From NCBI GenBank assembly GCA_030522415.1, contig CM060108.1, positions 43,754,256 through 43,818,255 of the forward strand: a DNA stretch of 64,000 nucleotides. The letters are read 5' to 3'. The stretch is from Channallabes apus. Lineage: Eukaryota > Chordata > Actinopteri > Siluriformes > Clariidae. Below the pieces are notes generated by a model, which worked only from the letters and a program-made list of their open reading frames with translations, searched no databases and was not told where the DNA came from. This document shows, piece after piece, positions 1 through 11,356 of the stretch (its first letter is position 1; every line of letters starts with the position of its first letter). The position numbers and the translations under genes were made by a program.

Positions 1-895
1 TTGTAGGCACTCCGAAGGTCCAATTTCGTGAAGATGGTGGCACCAGAGAGAGTGTCCAGGGCAGAGTTGGTAAGAGGCAAAGGGTGTCGGTTCTTAACGG
101 TGATGTTATTGAGCCCCCCCATAGTCGAAACATGGGCGAAGTTCGCCCCCTTTCTTCTTTGCGAACCCCGCGGCTGCAGGCGAGGAGGATGGGCGGATGG
201 TTCCTTGCCGGAGTGCGTTAGCGACGTATTCCTCCATGGCCTGATTCTCGGTGGCTGAAAGAGAGTAGAGATGTCCGCGGGGGGGGCGGAGCCCGGCTGA
301 AGGTCTATCGCCAGATCGTAGGGGCAATGTGGTGGAAGGTGAGTGGCACGCCTTTTACAGAACACTTCAGCCAGGTCTCTGTAGGTGGTTGGAATGGCGT
401 TGGTGTCGACATCGGGAGCCTCGGACTCCCTAGAACACGTCCCAGCCGTTGCCTGTAGGCAAAGTTCAGCGCAGGTCGGACCCCATTGTATGATCCGACG
501 TTGAGACCAGGAGATAAGCGGGTCATGCTGTCGAAGCCAGGGGAAGTCAAGGATGATGGGTGGAGAGGAGACGGAGGTGAGATGAAATTTAATCTTTTCT
601 TGGTGATGTTCAATAATGAGGGTGATGGGTTGAGTCTGGTTGATAATGGGGCTGGTGGAGAGGGGCCGACCATCGACAGATGTAACCTGAACCGGCTGGG
701 ATAATGCCTCTATTTCCATCCCCAGTTTTTTGGCAAAATTAGAGTCAATGAAGTTACCAGCGGCACCGGAATCGATGAACGATGCGCTTCAGACCCGTTT
801 GTGGCCAAACTGGAGATTTACCTGAACTATGAGCCGAGAAGTACTGGAGGTGATGCTGGAGAGTTGAAGGGAACCCGGTGAGTAACTCTCCTGTC
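1..895 (-). pseudogene. pro-pol start of copy B, broken
   Basis: A protease active-site motif DSGAAG is encoded near 757-775. A TGA stop interrupts the frame a few codons upstream (about 790), where copy A has an arginine codon, a change expected from CpG decay. The linker and the start of reverse transcriptase follow ([10 protein letters not shown] at about 130-165; a [17 protein letters not shown] block at 60-110) and run off the window. Homology to copy A identifies it. Confidence 0.8.
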
Positions 896-1939
896 TCACT
901 GGGCCTGAGCGTTTCCCGGACGACGAGGGCAGATGGCCCGATGGTGTGCTGGGGAGCCGCAGTAGGCACACAGTCCCTCTTGAAATCGACGTTCTCGCTC
1001 AGCTGTGGTTAGGGAGGCACGTCCTAACTGCATGGGTTCCCCGGCTCCAGTGTCAACCACAGCAGGGGGTGGAGAACCGACATTTACATGGTGGGTCTGA
1101 GTAGAGGTGGTCAGTGATCGTGGAATCTGGTAGTTGAAGAGGGGCGTCGGTGGCAGGTTTCTCGGGGCTGGTCTGGAACGAGAGAGAAGGCGCTGATCAA
1201 TCCGGAGGGTGAGCTGAATCAGTCCCTCCAAGGTGGCAGGAAGCTCTCGCCCGGCTAGCTCGTCCTTGATCCGTGAGGCCAGCCCCTTGTAGTATGATGT
1301 CCGGAGCGCTGCGTCTTCCCAGGTGGTTTGTATGGCAAGGGTGTGGAAATTAGCAGTATAGCGGCTCACGGACAATCCACCCTGCCGTAGATGATATAAC
1401 TTTGTATCGGTCTCCACCTTGCCCACAGGATGTTCAAAGGTTAATTTTAGTTGACGGGTGAACTCATTATATGAGTGAGCGGTATCTGAATCAGAACGGA
1501 TGACTGCCGTGGCCCACTCAGCTGCCTGCCCTGATAGCAACGAAACGAGGAGAGCAATGCGCAATCGATTGGTGGAGTATTTGGTGGCATTAAACTCAAA
1601 CACCAGATCTAAAGCAGTCAGCAAAACACTGCATCTCCCGTCCGTGCCATCCCATTTGTCCGGTAAAGCCAGAAAAACATCAGAGGTTGGGGAGGGAGGG
1701 GACGAAGTAGCGACCGTCATGACGGGAGGCCGGTTAGCCGAGCTAGCAACAGCCTCGCGAAGATCCGCATTCTCCCGCCGAAGCTCCGCCACCTCATGGC
1801 GCAAGGCCGCGATGTCTTGGACGCTCCGGCTAAGATAAGCGAGCTCCCCGTCTAGCTTGTTAATTAGCTCGGCATGCCGATCTACCACGTCACATAGGTG
1901 CGCATAATCCGCTGGGTTTACCGCGAGCGACTCTGTCAT
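896..1939 (-). pseudogene. gag of copy B (capsid and zinc knuckle)
   Basis: Open for 347 residues from an ATG that lies inside the primer site (MTESLAV start). The reading frame runs on upstream to 2032 but that part is LTR. An N-terminal coiled-coil-like stretch (about residues 20-60) is followed by the retrotransposon gag domain and a CX2CX4HX4C knuckle (CAYC...H...C) near the C terminus. It binds element RNA and forms the particle. Copy A has an in-frame loss of about 35 residues just after the coiled coil; this copy keeps them. The frame is open, but the element downstream is broken, so it is treated as a relic gene. Confidence 0.85.
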
Positions 1940-1940
1940 T
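1930..1940 (-). promoter_or_regulatory. Self-complementary primer binding site, copy B
   Basis: On the minus strand these 11 bases read AATGACAGAGT, one base from the LTR, and contain the gag ATG. They are perfectly complementary to the 11-mer at 2209-2219 in the same element's LTR, and the pairing stops at mismatches on both sides. No sequence resembling a tRNA-derived primer site (TGG start) follows the LTR. Self-priming is known in the Tf1 group; applying it here is inference from the pairing. Confidence 0.75.
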
Positions 1941-1941
1941 C

Positions 1942-2262
1942 TGTCACGAACTAACCGGGATGACCAGAAGATTAGCACACTAGCGGTTAGCCCTTTGTAG
2001 CGTGGATGGTAAACCCAAACGCGGAAGCACACGAGTAGGCAGGATAACCACGCGACTTAATCTAAGGACTCTCTCAGAAGGGGAGCAAGGGAAAAACACA
2101 AATTTAACCCGCGTCCTAAAACACACACTCGAATCAGAAAGATAACCCAAGAAAGTGAGTACTCACGAAATGGCAAGGAGACGATCCGAACCGACATGGG
2201 CAAAACTCAATGACAGAGTGAAGTGAAGCGCCAAGTGAAGGTCCTAGTGCGTGATGTGTGAA
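1942..2262 (-). repeat. 5' LTR of copy B, TATA region deleted
   Basis: It aligns with the 371-bp LTRs of copy A from the TGTCA-type end at 1942 through shared blocks, including a perfect GTGAGTACTCAC palindrome at 2155-2166 and a CTAGGACC-like block (2241-2248). Between the presumed RNA start (2209-2219) and that block about 50 bases are missing compared with copy A, and these include the TATA box. The outer end near 2262 is inferred. Confidence 0.75.
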
Positions 2263-2779
2263 CCCAAGATGGACAGAGAAACAATATGTACATGCATCAA
2301 GAAGTACATATGCAACACATACACAGTAAAACTCATGTGTTGTATAGGCTGGCATGAAAAGGCAATGTGTTCAGTGGGCTGATGTGTTGGCTAGACTGAC
2401 ATGATTCAGCTTGTATTGTGTAATTAAGTTCATATTACTCAAAATCAACAGTTGATTAATTTGTAAATCTGTTGAGTTATTTCACTCATATTGGTAATTG
2501 ATATTTTTATTACATTTTATTTAAAAAAGAAAAAAAAAACGAGTAGTACATTAATTCATGAATGTGATCTAACAAAGGGAAAGGGAAAATGTTAACCATA
2601 TATCCTGTGTATATTGCTTGTAATCAGGATGAAGTACACATCTGTTGAGTATTTTAATATAAAAAATTATTGATAGTGTTGAATTTAAAACTCCAAAATG
2701 CAGCAGGTCCACCAGACCTGGAACACTGGCTGAGAAACTATGAACACCACACAAGGGTTAAAGTAAACAAACATCTGCA
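2263..2779. other. Intergenic, no gene seen
   Basis: AT-rich DNA between the copy B LTR and the SINE target duplication. It holds only short chance reading frames. No recognisable repeat or motif. Confidence 0.6.
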
Positions 2780-2791
2780 CCAATAGATATT

Positions 2792-3678
2792 CATTCATTC
2801 ATTCATTCATTTTCTATACCGCTTAATCCTGTGTTCAGGGTCGTGGGGGACCTGGAGCCTACCCCAGGAGACTTCGGGCACTAGGCGGGGTCAGTGGTGT
2901 CAAAAGTATTCACATTCATTACTTGAGTAGATGTATAGATACTAGGGTTCAAAAATACTTCTTTAGAAGTTGAAGTATCAACCCAAGCTTTTTACTTAAG
3001 TAAAAGTTTAAAAGTACTGGTTTCAAAACTACTTAAAGTATAAAAGTAAAAGTACCGTGAGGGGGAAAAAAAGCATTAAGGTCTCGCTTTCTGATCATGG
3101 GGGGTCGTTGTGCGCGTTCTGATCATGTGACGGGGGGGCGTTGTGCGCGTTCCTATCATGCGACTGGGGGGGGGGGGGTAATGGGTTGCGCGTTCTGATC
3201 ATAAAAATAGAGTAACAAGGCTGTTTTTAAAATGTAAGGAGTAGAAAGTACAGATAATTGCTTAAAAATGTAAGGAGTAGAAGTAAAAAGTCGGCTGAAA
3301 AATAATTACTCCAGTAAAGTATAGATACCCAAAATTTCTACTTAAGTAAGGTAACGAAATATTTGTACTTCGTTACTTGACACCTCTGGGCGGGGTACAC
3401 CCTGGACAGGGTGCCAATCCATCGCAGGGCACACACGCATACACACACTCACACACCCAATCACACACTACGGGCAATTTAGGAACGCCAATTAGCCTAA
3501 CCTGCATATCTTTGGACTGTGGGAGGAAACCGGAGTACCCGGAGGAAACCCACCAAGCACGGGGAGAACATGCAAACTCCATGCACACAGAGACTGGAAT
3601 CGAGCCTGGCCGGGGAATCGAACCCAGACCCTGGAGGTGCAAGGCGACAGTGCTAACCACTACACCACCGCGCCGCCT
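2792..3678 (-). mobile_element. tRNA-derived SINE (family 1, copy 1), split by a miniature
   Basis: The head is at 3678 and the tail at 2792. It has a tRNA-like A box (TGGTGTAGTGG) and B box (GGTTCGATTCC) on the minus strand, a conserved body and a GAAT tail. A perfect 12-bp target duplication (CCAATAGATATT) lies at 2780-2791 and 3679-3690. Removing the nested hAT miniature and one copy of its 8-bp duplication leaves about 380 bp. This family recurs seven times in the window. Short ORFs in it are by-products. Confidence 0.9.
2892..3388. mobile_element. hAT-type miniature (MITE) nested in SINE
   Basis: Ends CAGTGGTGTCAA and TTGACACCTCTG form terminal inverted repeats. A perfect 8-bp target duplication GGCGGGGT lies at 2884-2891 and 3389-3396, the length typical of hAT elements. 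The interior consists of degenerate AAGTA-rich motifs and a G run at about 3165-3178. No coding capacity, so it was moved by a transposase encoded elsewhere. Confidence 0.9.
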
Positions 3679-3690
3679 CCAATAGATATT

Positions 3691-5127
3691 ATTTAGAAAA
3701 GCTAAACTGAATAATTTTACTGGGATTAGTTCATATTTTCACTTTTGCTAAAATAATAGCGCTGGTGTGGTATAAGTACATTTTAAAATGCTGGAGTCAT
3801 TTTCAGATTAATCTTTACCCAATCTACCTTTTCGATTTCTCATCTGTGATTCACCCACTAATTACTGAACAGGGAGTGTATTTGGCTGACAGCAAAAGAA
3901 CAACTGAGCATAGATAAGATGTATGATACTCAACCTTACAAAATGTTACTGTATTTATTTGTATTAATAAAGGCAGAGAGTTCTGCTTTACAGAAAGACA
4001 GGCAGACATGTACGTGGGCTTCAAGCTGAAACAGTAATATAACTGATTACATTAAAGCTGACCTTAACTATTTATACAAACTATTTAAATGTCATTTACT
4101 AACACTAGTATACACTAAATAAACATGCTTTAAATACTATCATTGGAAATTAAACTTGGGGAATATTCTAGCACACATCCTCTTTATAACAATATTAACA
4201 AGAACTCTTATAACATATGATAATATATAATCTAATGCCATCAGTATTTAATAATCAAAATGAAGAGGCTGCAATAAATTGCTCCAAATTTTGTCCAGAA
4301 GATGGCACTGCAACAAAACATTCTCATTTCTCCTGTTTTTCTTTCTACTTTTAAATATTTCTTTAGTGGCCCCCTTTTTTATTCTTAGTTTAGTTTAGAT
4401 TTTCATGCATCTCTCTCTCTCTTTCTCTCTCTAGCTCTCTTCTGGGAAAAAAAACATTTAAAAACCCATGTGATTATACTTTTTGATCAACTGCTACAGG
4501 TCTACACAGCATAAGCCTTAATGAATTGTTTTTGATTAGCAGTGGTACAAAGAACATGAACAACACTGACTTGAGTAAAAATAATGCTAGCCTAGTAATA
4601 ATTTATGTGAATACAAAAGTTAGAGTTAATAAGTCACCAAATATTTTTATAAGTTTTTCACAGATTACTTATACATCTACAATTGACACCACTTATCAAA
4701 AAAAGGTGCTGTATTTAACGAATATATTTTTCAACAGTTCTATTAACTAGCCAACTGAGCTATGATGAAGTGAATACCACTATTATACACTATACGAAGA
4801 GATATAATGTTATGTGGGTATATAACATTTTGTTGGGGTTTTAGTAACTTGTTAGGCTTGTGACCTGGCTTATGTTAGTTCATATACTTTTCTGGGTAGA
4901 TGCTTAGGATGTAGAAACATTAATCTCAAAAGCCATCCCTACCTATGATCAGTGTGGTATTTAAATTTTATTCAGAACTTTTATTCATTTTATGCAATAT
5001 GCAGTTTGCATAGTGAGATTTGAAATATTATAATTTGCAGATCATTATTTTCCTGTTTCTTTGAAGCAATTAAAACTGATGATACCTGATAATCAGAGCT
5101 GATACTGTGTGTGTACACTTGATAGTA
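3691..5127. other. Intergenic, no gene seen
   Basis: AT-rich sequence with a short CT tract near 4410-4440. The longest frame is 74 codons and looks like chance. No motif or repeat family recognised. Confidence 0.6.
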
Positions 5128-5639
5128 CAGTGGTGTTCAAAATAATAGCAGTGTGTTGAAAAAAAGTGACTAAAGCTCCTTATCCATATAATAACTTTTA
5201 ATTTAAATCACATAAATGCATTGGACTCCCTGCACATTCTATTCTGAATCACAACATGAAGAAAAATGTGCTAAATGTATTATTAGTTTAATGTAAGTGA
5301 AGAAAAACAAATATTAGCCTGTTCAAACAGCAGTGTCATCACTCATCTTTATAAAGTGATGAATTTACCGTTTAAACAAAAATGCTTGGAGTTTAATCTT
5401 TCTTGTGCATCTTTGAACTAATATTTCGTTGTATAACCATGCTTTCTGAGAACTGCTTCACATCTGTGACAATTGTACTACACACCACAATTCCTTTGCA
5501 TTTCTTGATTTTGCTTCAGAAACAGCATTTTTAATGTCTTAAAAAATTTTATGTTTTCTATTGGAATAAGGTCTGGGCTGGGCCACTCCATAACGTTAAT
5601 AAGTTTTTCAACACACTGCAATTATTTTGAACACCACTG
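5128..5639. mobile_element. Tc1/mariner-type non-autonomous element
   Basis: It begins CAGTGGTGTTCAAAATAATA and ends with the inverted counterpart (..TTTTGAACACCACTG), about 35 bp of terminal inverted repeat at each side, flanked by TA on both sides (5126-5127 and 5640-5641). TA is the Tc1/mariner target. The 512-bp body has no transposase frame. A likely internal-deletion derivative of a full-length element. Confidence 0.85.
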
Positions 5640-5736
5640 TATGTGGTGTCTCAAGTGCACCATTTTGTCAGGAAGATTGCTTATTTTGTTTGTTTGTTTG
5701 TTTGTCCGTCTGCCTGTCTGTCTGTCTGTGTATCTG

Positions 5737-6080
5737 TGTAAGGGTTAACCCCTAGAGGGCGCCAAAACGCCCGTTTGCTTTTGGGTTGTAGTTTGTCTTT
5801 GGTTATAGTTAAAACTTCAGTTCCCAGGTTACACCTCGGTCGGGTGACGTAGGCGCTCACCTGAACAGAGGAAAGATAATTATGTTTATTTTGGTATAAA
5901 TAGCCTGACTGAAACCCAGTCAGGCGTCTAGCTTTTGTTGTGTATAATATGTGGTTTGTGTTAGTTTGTTTATTTATTGGAAAAGGTAAAGACTAGTCAG
6001 TGCTCGGGAAAGAGCCTAGTTACTTTTGTTTGTTTATAAGTATCAATAAAGTCTTGTATTGAACTCCTGCGATCATGACA
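5737..6080 (+). repeat. Probable solo LTR
   Basis: Sequence running from TGTAAGGG to CATGACA carries a TATA box (GTATAAATAGC, about 5894-5904) and, about 140 bp later, AATAAA (about 6044), so promoter and polyadenylation signal are in LTR order and spacing. No gag or pol lies on either side, hence solo. It sits between a TCTG/TTTG-rich tract and a CA tract that may have erased the target duplication; none is visible. Family unknown and unlike the copy A LTR. Confidence 0.6.
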
Positions 6081-6454
6081 CACACACACACACACACCGA
6101 GAGTTCATTACAATCTGTTTGTTTGTATGTTTGTTTTTGCAGGGTCACTTAAAATTTGTACAACAAAACCAGCGTCAATTATCCTTAAAAAATACAATTT
6201 CAGTAAGCCACATACTATGTAAAGCACTCAAAGTGCATGTAGCTTTTTACTTTCTATCCATGGTGATTTCTATTCTTTTCATTTGCTGCAGAAAAAAAGT
6301 ATGCAGTACCTTCACTAAACAAAAGATAGAGCTGTAACTCTATAAACAGGGTTCTCCATCCTGCCTGTTCTGGCTAAGATCAAAGTCCTTATGAATGGCG
6401 TGTAAATTGGCATGGTTTTACTCTTTGCATTCAATTGGGCATATTATATCATAT

Positions 6455-6494
6455 TATATTATATTATATTATATTATATTATATTATATTATAA
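6455..6494. repeat. (ATATT)n microsatellite
   Basis: Roughly eight tandem copies of a five-base AT unit. No associated gene. Confidence 0.85.
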
Positions 6495-6707
6495 AAAGAA
6501 ATTATTACAATCATTAATTGATTAGTGAGCAAACAAATCACAATAACCGCCATTATTAAATTGCATCAAAATTTGGACAATTTTTTTCCCCTAAAAAAAT
6601 ATCTTCATTTAACCGCAAGATGGAGCTGGAGCTCTTTATACCTCGTATTGTTTTCAGTTTTAAAGTCTTCAAGAGGGTTTTATTTATTTTTAAACACTGT
6701 AATATAG

Positions 6708-6800
6708 AGCAGGGCTGCTCAAATCCAGGCCTGCAGGGCCAGTGTCCAGCACAGTGTGGTGATTCTTCTATCTGCGGTCTGCTCAAAACTCAACAGGATA
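6708..6800. mobile_element. hAT-like MITE relic
   Basis: The block GAGCAGGGCTGCTCAAATCC and the GGCCTGCAGGGCC-like stretch after it resemble one end of a widespread fish hAT miniature. The opposite end is not recognisable. Family recognition is from memory of its consensus style. Confidence 0.45.
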
Positions 6801-6907
6801 AAATCACAGAATTGCAAGATCTGAAGCTTTTCATTTTCATATTAGTAAAACTGTGGAGATTTAAAAAAACATATCTGCTTTGACATTTTGGCGCTGCTGA
6901 GATATAG

Positions 6908-6947
6908 TTGTATATAATATATAATATATATTATATATTATATACAA
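6908..6947. repeat. 40-bp perfect AT palindrome
   Basis: The segment from TTGTATATAA to TTATATACAA equals its own reverse complement over all 40 bases. It could extrude as a cruciform. No gene is adjacent; the nearest host exon is foxf2 exon 2, about 2.1 kb away. Confidence 0.9.
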
Positions 6948-7029
6948 TAATATAATAATATATAGCTGTATAACTCTACTAGAACCTTAGTACTTTACTA
7001 GAAAAATATCTCTACTTTTAGTAAATGTC

Positions 7030-7060
<31 letters not shown>

Positions 7061-7592
7061 TGTGTGATTTACATTGCTGTAATTGGAATTTGATTAGCTT
7101 TTGTTGAATAAATATTTTATTAACAAATAGATACTAAGAACTTTATTATATAACTATTTATAATTAATTAACAATAATTAGTATGTAATTATAACTATAT
7201 GATTATAATTATATACTAATAAATACTAATTAATGTGAAGGCTTTCTGATTTTGGATGAAAGCTTGGATGTTGTATTTGTATCTCTATTTGTATCTCAAT
7301 ACAGGTTTTATAAACAGTCCGTATGGCAGATGTGTTTTTCTAGGTCCCGGTGTTTTGCTGAAAACATTTTAGGATATAGTAGACCACTTTTTAAATAAAT
7401 ACGTATTTAATGTCTTACAAGTTGGGGGAAGGGGTCGTATTCAAATATCAAACTTATATTTTGAGTGTGCAGAATATTTTAGCTATTTATTTGCGACCTT
7501 TATTGAGAAAAATATTTAATATGTTATTTATGAACGTACTGCGTTATTGAGGTTAGTTGTAACATAGGCTAATGGCTAGGATACAAGAGCGC

Positions 7593-7630
<38 letters not shown>

Positions 7631-8629
7631 GAGTCGTGGGATAAAACGAATTTAATTACTTTCAGCTTAAGCATACCATAAGTTATTACTTCAGACCATT
7701 TAGGAGTAAATTAGGAGTTGTTTCATCATCAGATTGACATAAAAAAATCAGCAACGTTACCATTAGTCAAACTGTGTGTCTCCATGCTTAAATAAAAAAA
7801 AAATGAAGAGAAGGAAAAAAATGTTTTTAGCCAAGAGTCTAAGATTGTTTTTTCATTCTTAAATAATATTAATGAGTAGCAAATAAACATCCCGAAATTA
7901 ATTTTTATTAAAGGAAACATGGCACAAACGCATTAAAAATGTTACTATTAAGAACAGTAAAATAATATGCTAATGGTGAATATTGAATATCCACTGATTA
8001 TTTATATGGGTAGATTATTTATTTATATATGCCTTTACTGGCTTTATTTACTTATTCATTTTTGTTAATGAAACCTGTTTTTAAGAAAAACACACAGGCG
8101 AAATGAACGTATGCCCTTCACTGGAACACTAAGCTCAAGGGAAACTACTTGGATGCGACGTGAACGGTTTTATGAAAATGAGAAAGAAAATGTTTTGGGC
8201 AAATAAAACCAAAGAAAGTGTTTACATTTTGGCATGTAAACAGCATGTAATGTCGGCATGAAAAGTATGCTCATTCCTTTCCATTCAGGGAATATTATCT
8301 ATAGTATAGTATATTTCAACTAGAATTAACACAAAAAAATGTTAATGTTTTTGTTTTAGAATATATAGCTTTTATTGAACTGTACATAAATGCAGGGAAA
8401 TCTCCCGACAGCACCTGCTGGTTGTGTTACATCATTAAGTCAGTGATCGTAACCACACCACACTGTTGGAATATAATAAGTGCAGTCATTATTTAGATTA
8501 TCTTTTACAGGCTTACGCATTTCCAGCTGAAAGAAAAGTCAATACGAATTCAATAGATATCAAAACGGATGGGTTTTTCAAAGAAACTATAAATTGTTGT
8601 AAGTACTTAGAAGCAAGCACAAGTAATGT

Positions 8630-8633
<4 letters not shown>
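6948..8633. other. Intergenic 3' of foxf2, microsatellites
   Basis: AT-rich DNA with a GT run (about 7030-7067), an imperfect AT hairpin (about 7170-7215) and an AAT run (7593-7630). No coding sequence recognised. The distal foxf2 3' untranslated region could reach into the right part: a minus-strand AATAAA lies at about 8366-8371, but which signal is used cannot be told from sequence. Confidence 0.55.

Positions 8634-8722
<89 letters not shown>
8634..8722. repeat. Compound (CT)n(GT)n microsatellite
   Basis: A CT run to 8666 switches directly to a GT run to 8722. It lies about 350 bp beyond the foxf2 stop, possibly inside the 3' untranslated region. Open frames across it on both strands are repeat artefacts. 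Confidence 0.95.
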
Positions 8723-8724
<2 letters not shown>

Positions 8725-9070
8725 TGCTATGGACGCGTATAGTGAAGTTCATAAAAACTTAAAATGAAGAAATAAAGGGAAGCCATTTCGGTTCCTAAGT
8801 TCTTACAAGGAAATGAGCAGCATTTCCACCAGTATCTTGTTTGTGTGCGTGTGTGCGTGCGTGCGTATGTGTGTGTGTGTGTGTGTGATACGGTTTATGT
8901 AAAACCAAAAGAGTCTATAGTCAATTTTCCATTTCTTTTCAGTTGTTTTCAGACTTGGCATTTCATAAGTCCCATCGACAGTCGTTTTATCTTCAACGCT
9001 AGTTCCGGGACCTATAGGACTTTTGTTAGGGTCTCTGGGGTGTCTTTATTTCCCACTGTCCGGTCTGAAT

Positions 9071-9261
9071 CTACATTACACACGGCTTGATGTCTTGACA
9101 GATTCCTTGGTGGTGTAGTTGGTGGTGATGGTGATGGTGGTGATGATGGTAGTAAGATCCTCCAGCACTCGGATGAAATGAGGCTATGCCGTTAAAGTTC
9201 AACACAAAGTCCTTCCTGTCGCACACTGGAGAAGAGTGAGACTGATACCGAGGGATTCCCA
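9071..9261 (-). CDS. foxf2: foxf2 exon 2 (C-terminal exon)
   Basis: The 191-nt coding part of exon 2 encodes the conserved C terminus: [24 protein letters not shown], nine consecutive histidines followed by QLHHQ, then CQDIKPCVM and TAG (9073-9071). The His run uses mixed CAT and CAC codons, so it is not a pure trinucleotide slip. It is longer than the short His stretch I recall in mammals. A minus-strand AATAAA occurs 20-30 bases after the stop (about 9045-9052); its use would give a very short 3' untranslated region. Confidence 0.94.
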
Positions 9262-10407
9262 CTGCAATCAAAAGCCGAAATTACAAGGGTTATTTTTTGG
9301 TTATCATGAAATGAAGCATTGTATGTATAGCCATGATAAATGTTTAGAATGTTGTATTCATTTCCATTTTAAATATCCTCTGTACTTTCACTTATAAGTT
9401 GTGTTTTCGATACATAGTGTCTGCGCTATTAGAAAAGTCTTAATTAAAACGTATCGCATTTAATTTCTCAATGCAACGTTTTTCATGTCTAGAAATATGG
9501 ACATTTTCCGCAGGAGCTTTTCTTTCCGTTGTCACTGGACCATCTTTAGTATACAGACTATAATATTTAACAGCATGTAATGCATTTTAATTAGCTTGTG
9601 TTAAAGGTCTTAAAATTATAACTAAGTTTACAGGTAGAATAAACATATTACAGTGGAAGGAATCTCTGAATCTTTGAGGAGGATACCAATCCAGCAACAA
9701 ACTTGTCCATATTTCTGATTTAATTTAGGATGCATTATGTGTTGAATTGTTTGTATTTTAATATGAGGCTAAATAAATACAAAAACTAGAAGAATAAACA
9801 AAAATTTTACGACACAATAGCCATAATAAAATAAAAACTACAGTTACAGATAGTTTCAAATGGTGGCAATATGAGCTAATGGGCGTCTTTGTACAGAAAT
9901 AACTTCGCTAATTTCGATCGTTGCAATCAATTAACAAATAAATGTTATGAGGAGATGCCACATTTGATCACGTGTCATCAGTTAAATTGCTCTAACAGTG
10001 TGCATTAACTTTTGATCCTTGGTTATATATAAAATAAAAAAACATTTGTGTGTGATGGATGAGTCCTTGGAAATGGAGTGTTCCATTAAGAGATGAAGGG
10101 GAAAAATGATTTTTACACCAGCAGGGTTTTGGTAGTCAACCAGTATAAACTAGTATGGACCAGCAAGGAATTCATGACGCGCTTTTATATATATATATAT
10201 AGATGGTATTAAATTGTGTATCAATGTCGACATTGTTCATTATCCAATATCCAGAGCTCTGCTCTATCTCAAAACGTATTACATCATAATTTGGTAATTT
10301 GGAGGCTCATGCATTTACGACTCAAACAAGAGCGAAGAAAATGAACGGAATGTTAAAGTTTATTTATCTATGTATTTAACAGTTTTCATAAATATTAACT
10401 TGAGATT

Positions 10408-10448
<41 letters not shown>

Positions 10449-11325
10449 CCACCTTTTTTATTTAAAATGTTGTTGTTTTTTTACACTTCCTTGCATTTAA
10501 ATATTATACCTAATGTAATCAAGTCTGTTAATTTAACACATATGACTATACTCTTGTAAAATGACTAATCTTGCTGTTTAATTCAAATTAATTGAGTGTT
10601 TGATTTACTTGCTAGAATTCAATATAATACCTTATGGGTTTGTGTGATTGCATGACAAATCATTTTTAATCAATATCGCTACGTTTTAGCATTTGAAAGC
10701 ATTTGAAATACCGATATTGCAAACACTTATTTTATAATAAATAAATAATGCATATTTATTAAAAACAACAATAAAAGTTTGTACTTTAATGTGTTATGAA
10801 TTAATTACCGTATGATAAATTGTCTATATCGTCCAGAGTGGATCTTACGTGATGGTTCAGTGCATGGCGGTATGTTTTTCTTTCACTCTACGTGGTTTAT
10901 CTGGCTTTACCAGCCTTCACTTTCATAAACCAACATTCCAGGTGATTGGCAGCTCTTATTTGGCATTAAGGGGCTCAGAAGTAGGGCCTCCGGTGTGCAC
11001 AGCAGTGCTTGTGTCTCCAAATAGTTAAAATATCCCTCACATTAATTTGGACAGGACCTTAAGCCAGAAGAGAGCCCAATCACCCCACCATCCACCAACC
11101 ACCACCCACCTAAAAGGTCAAATCCTCTTTACCCTGGCCTACTGCTGGGCTTTTAGCCTCTGATTTGCTTGGTAAAAGGAGTGTTGTCTTAACCCTGGGG
11201 GCCTGGGGTTAATAAAGGATGGTGAGGAAGATTGCTATTTAAAAAATCCAATACCCAAACTATGTATTTTTCTCTCTGATTCATGAAAGAAATTTGTCCG
11301 CATTAACGTGAGTATGACTATATAT

Positions 11326-11356
<31 letters not shown>

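Larger units (their letters stand above)
1..2262 (-). mobile_element. Sushi-like chromovirus, copy B (cut by window edge)
   Basis: A Ty3/gypsy-type LTR retrotransposon on the minus strand. Its 5' LTR lies at about 1942-2262, gag at 896-1939, and protease plus the start of reverse transcriptase at 1-895; the rest of pol and the other LTR lie beyond position 1. It is the same family as copy A (37592-42622): gag and pol align along their length and the LTRs share blocks. It is decayed, with an in-frame stop just before the protease active site and an LTR that has lost its TATA region. The outer LTR boundary is uncertain because the terminal bases are degenerate and no target duplication can be checked. 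Confidence 0.88.

Noticed and set aside
3377..3685. Recurring protein-like frame (also near 25803, 29693, 63470)
   Set aside because: Translation of the family 1 SINE, not a protein family.
8466..8762. 98-codon frame with Ser-Leu and Val-Cys repeats
   Set aside because: Translation of the CT/GT microsatellite.
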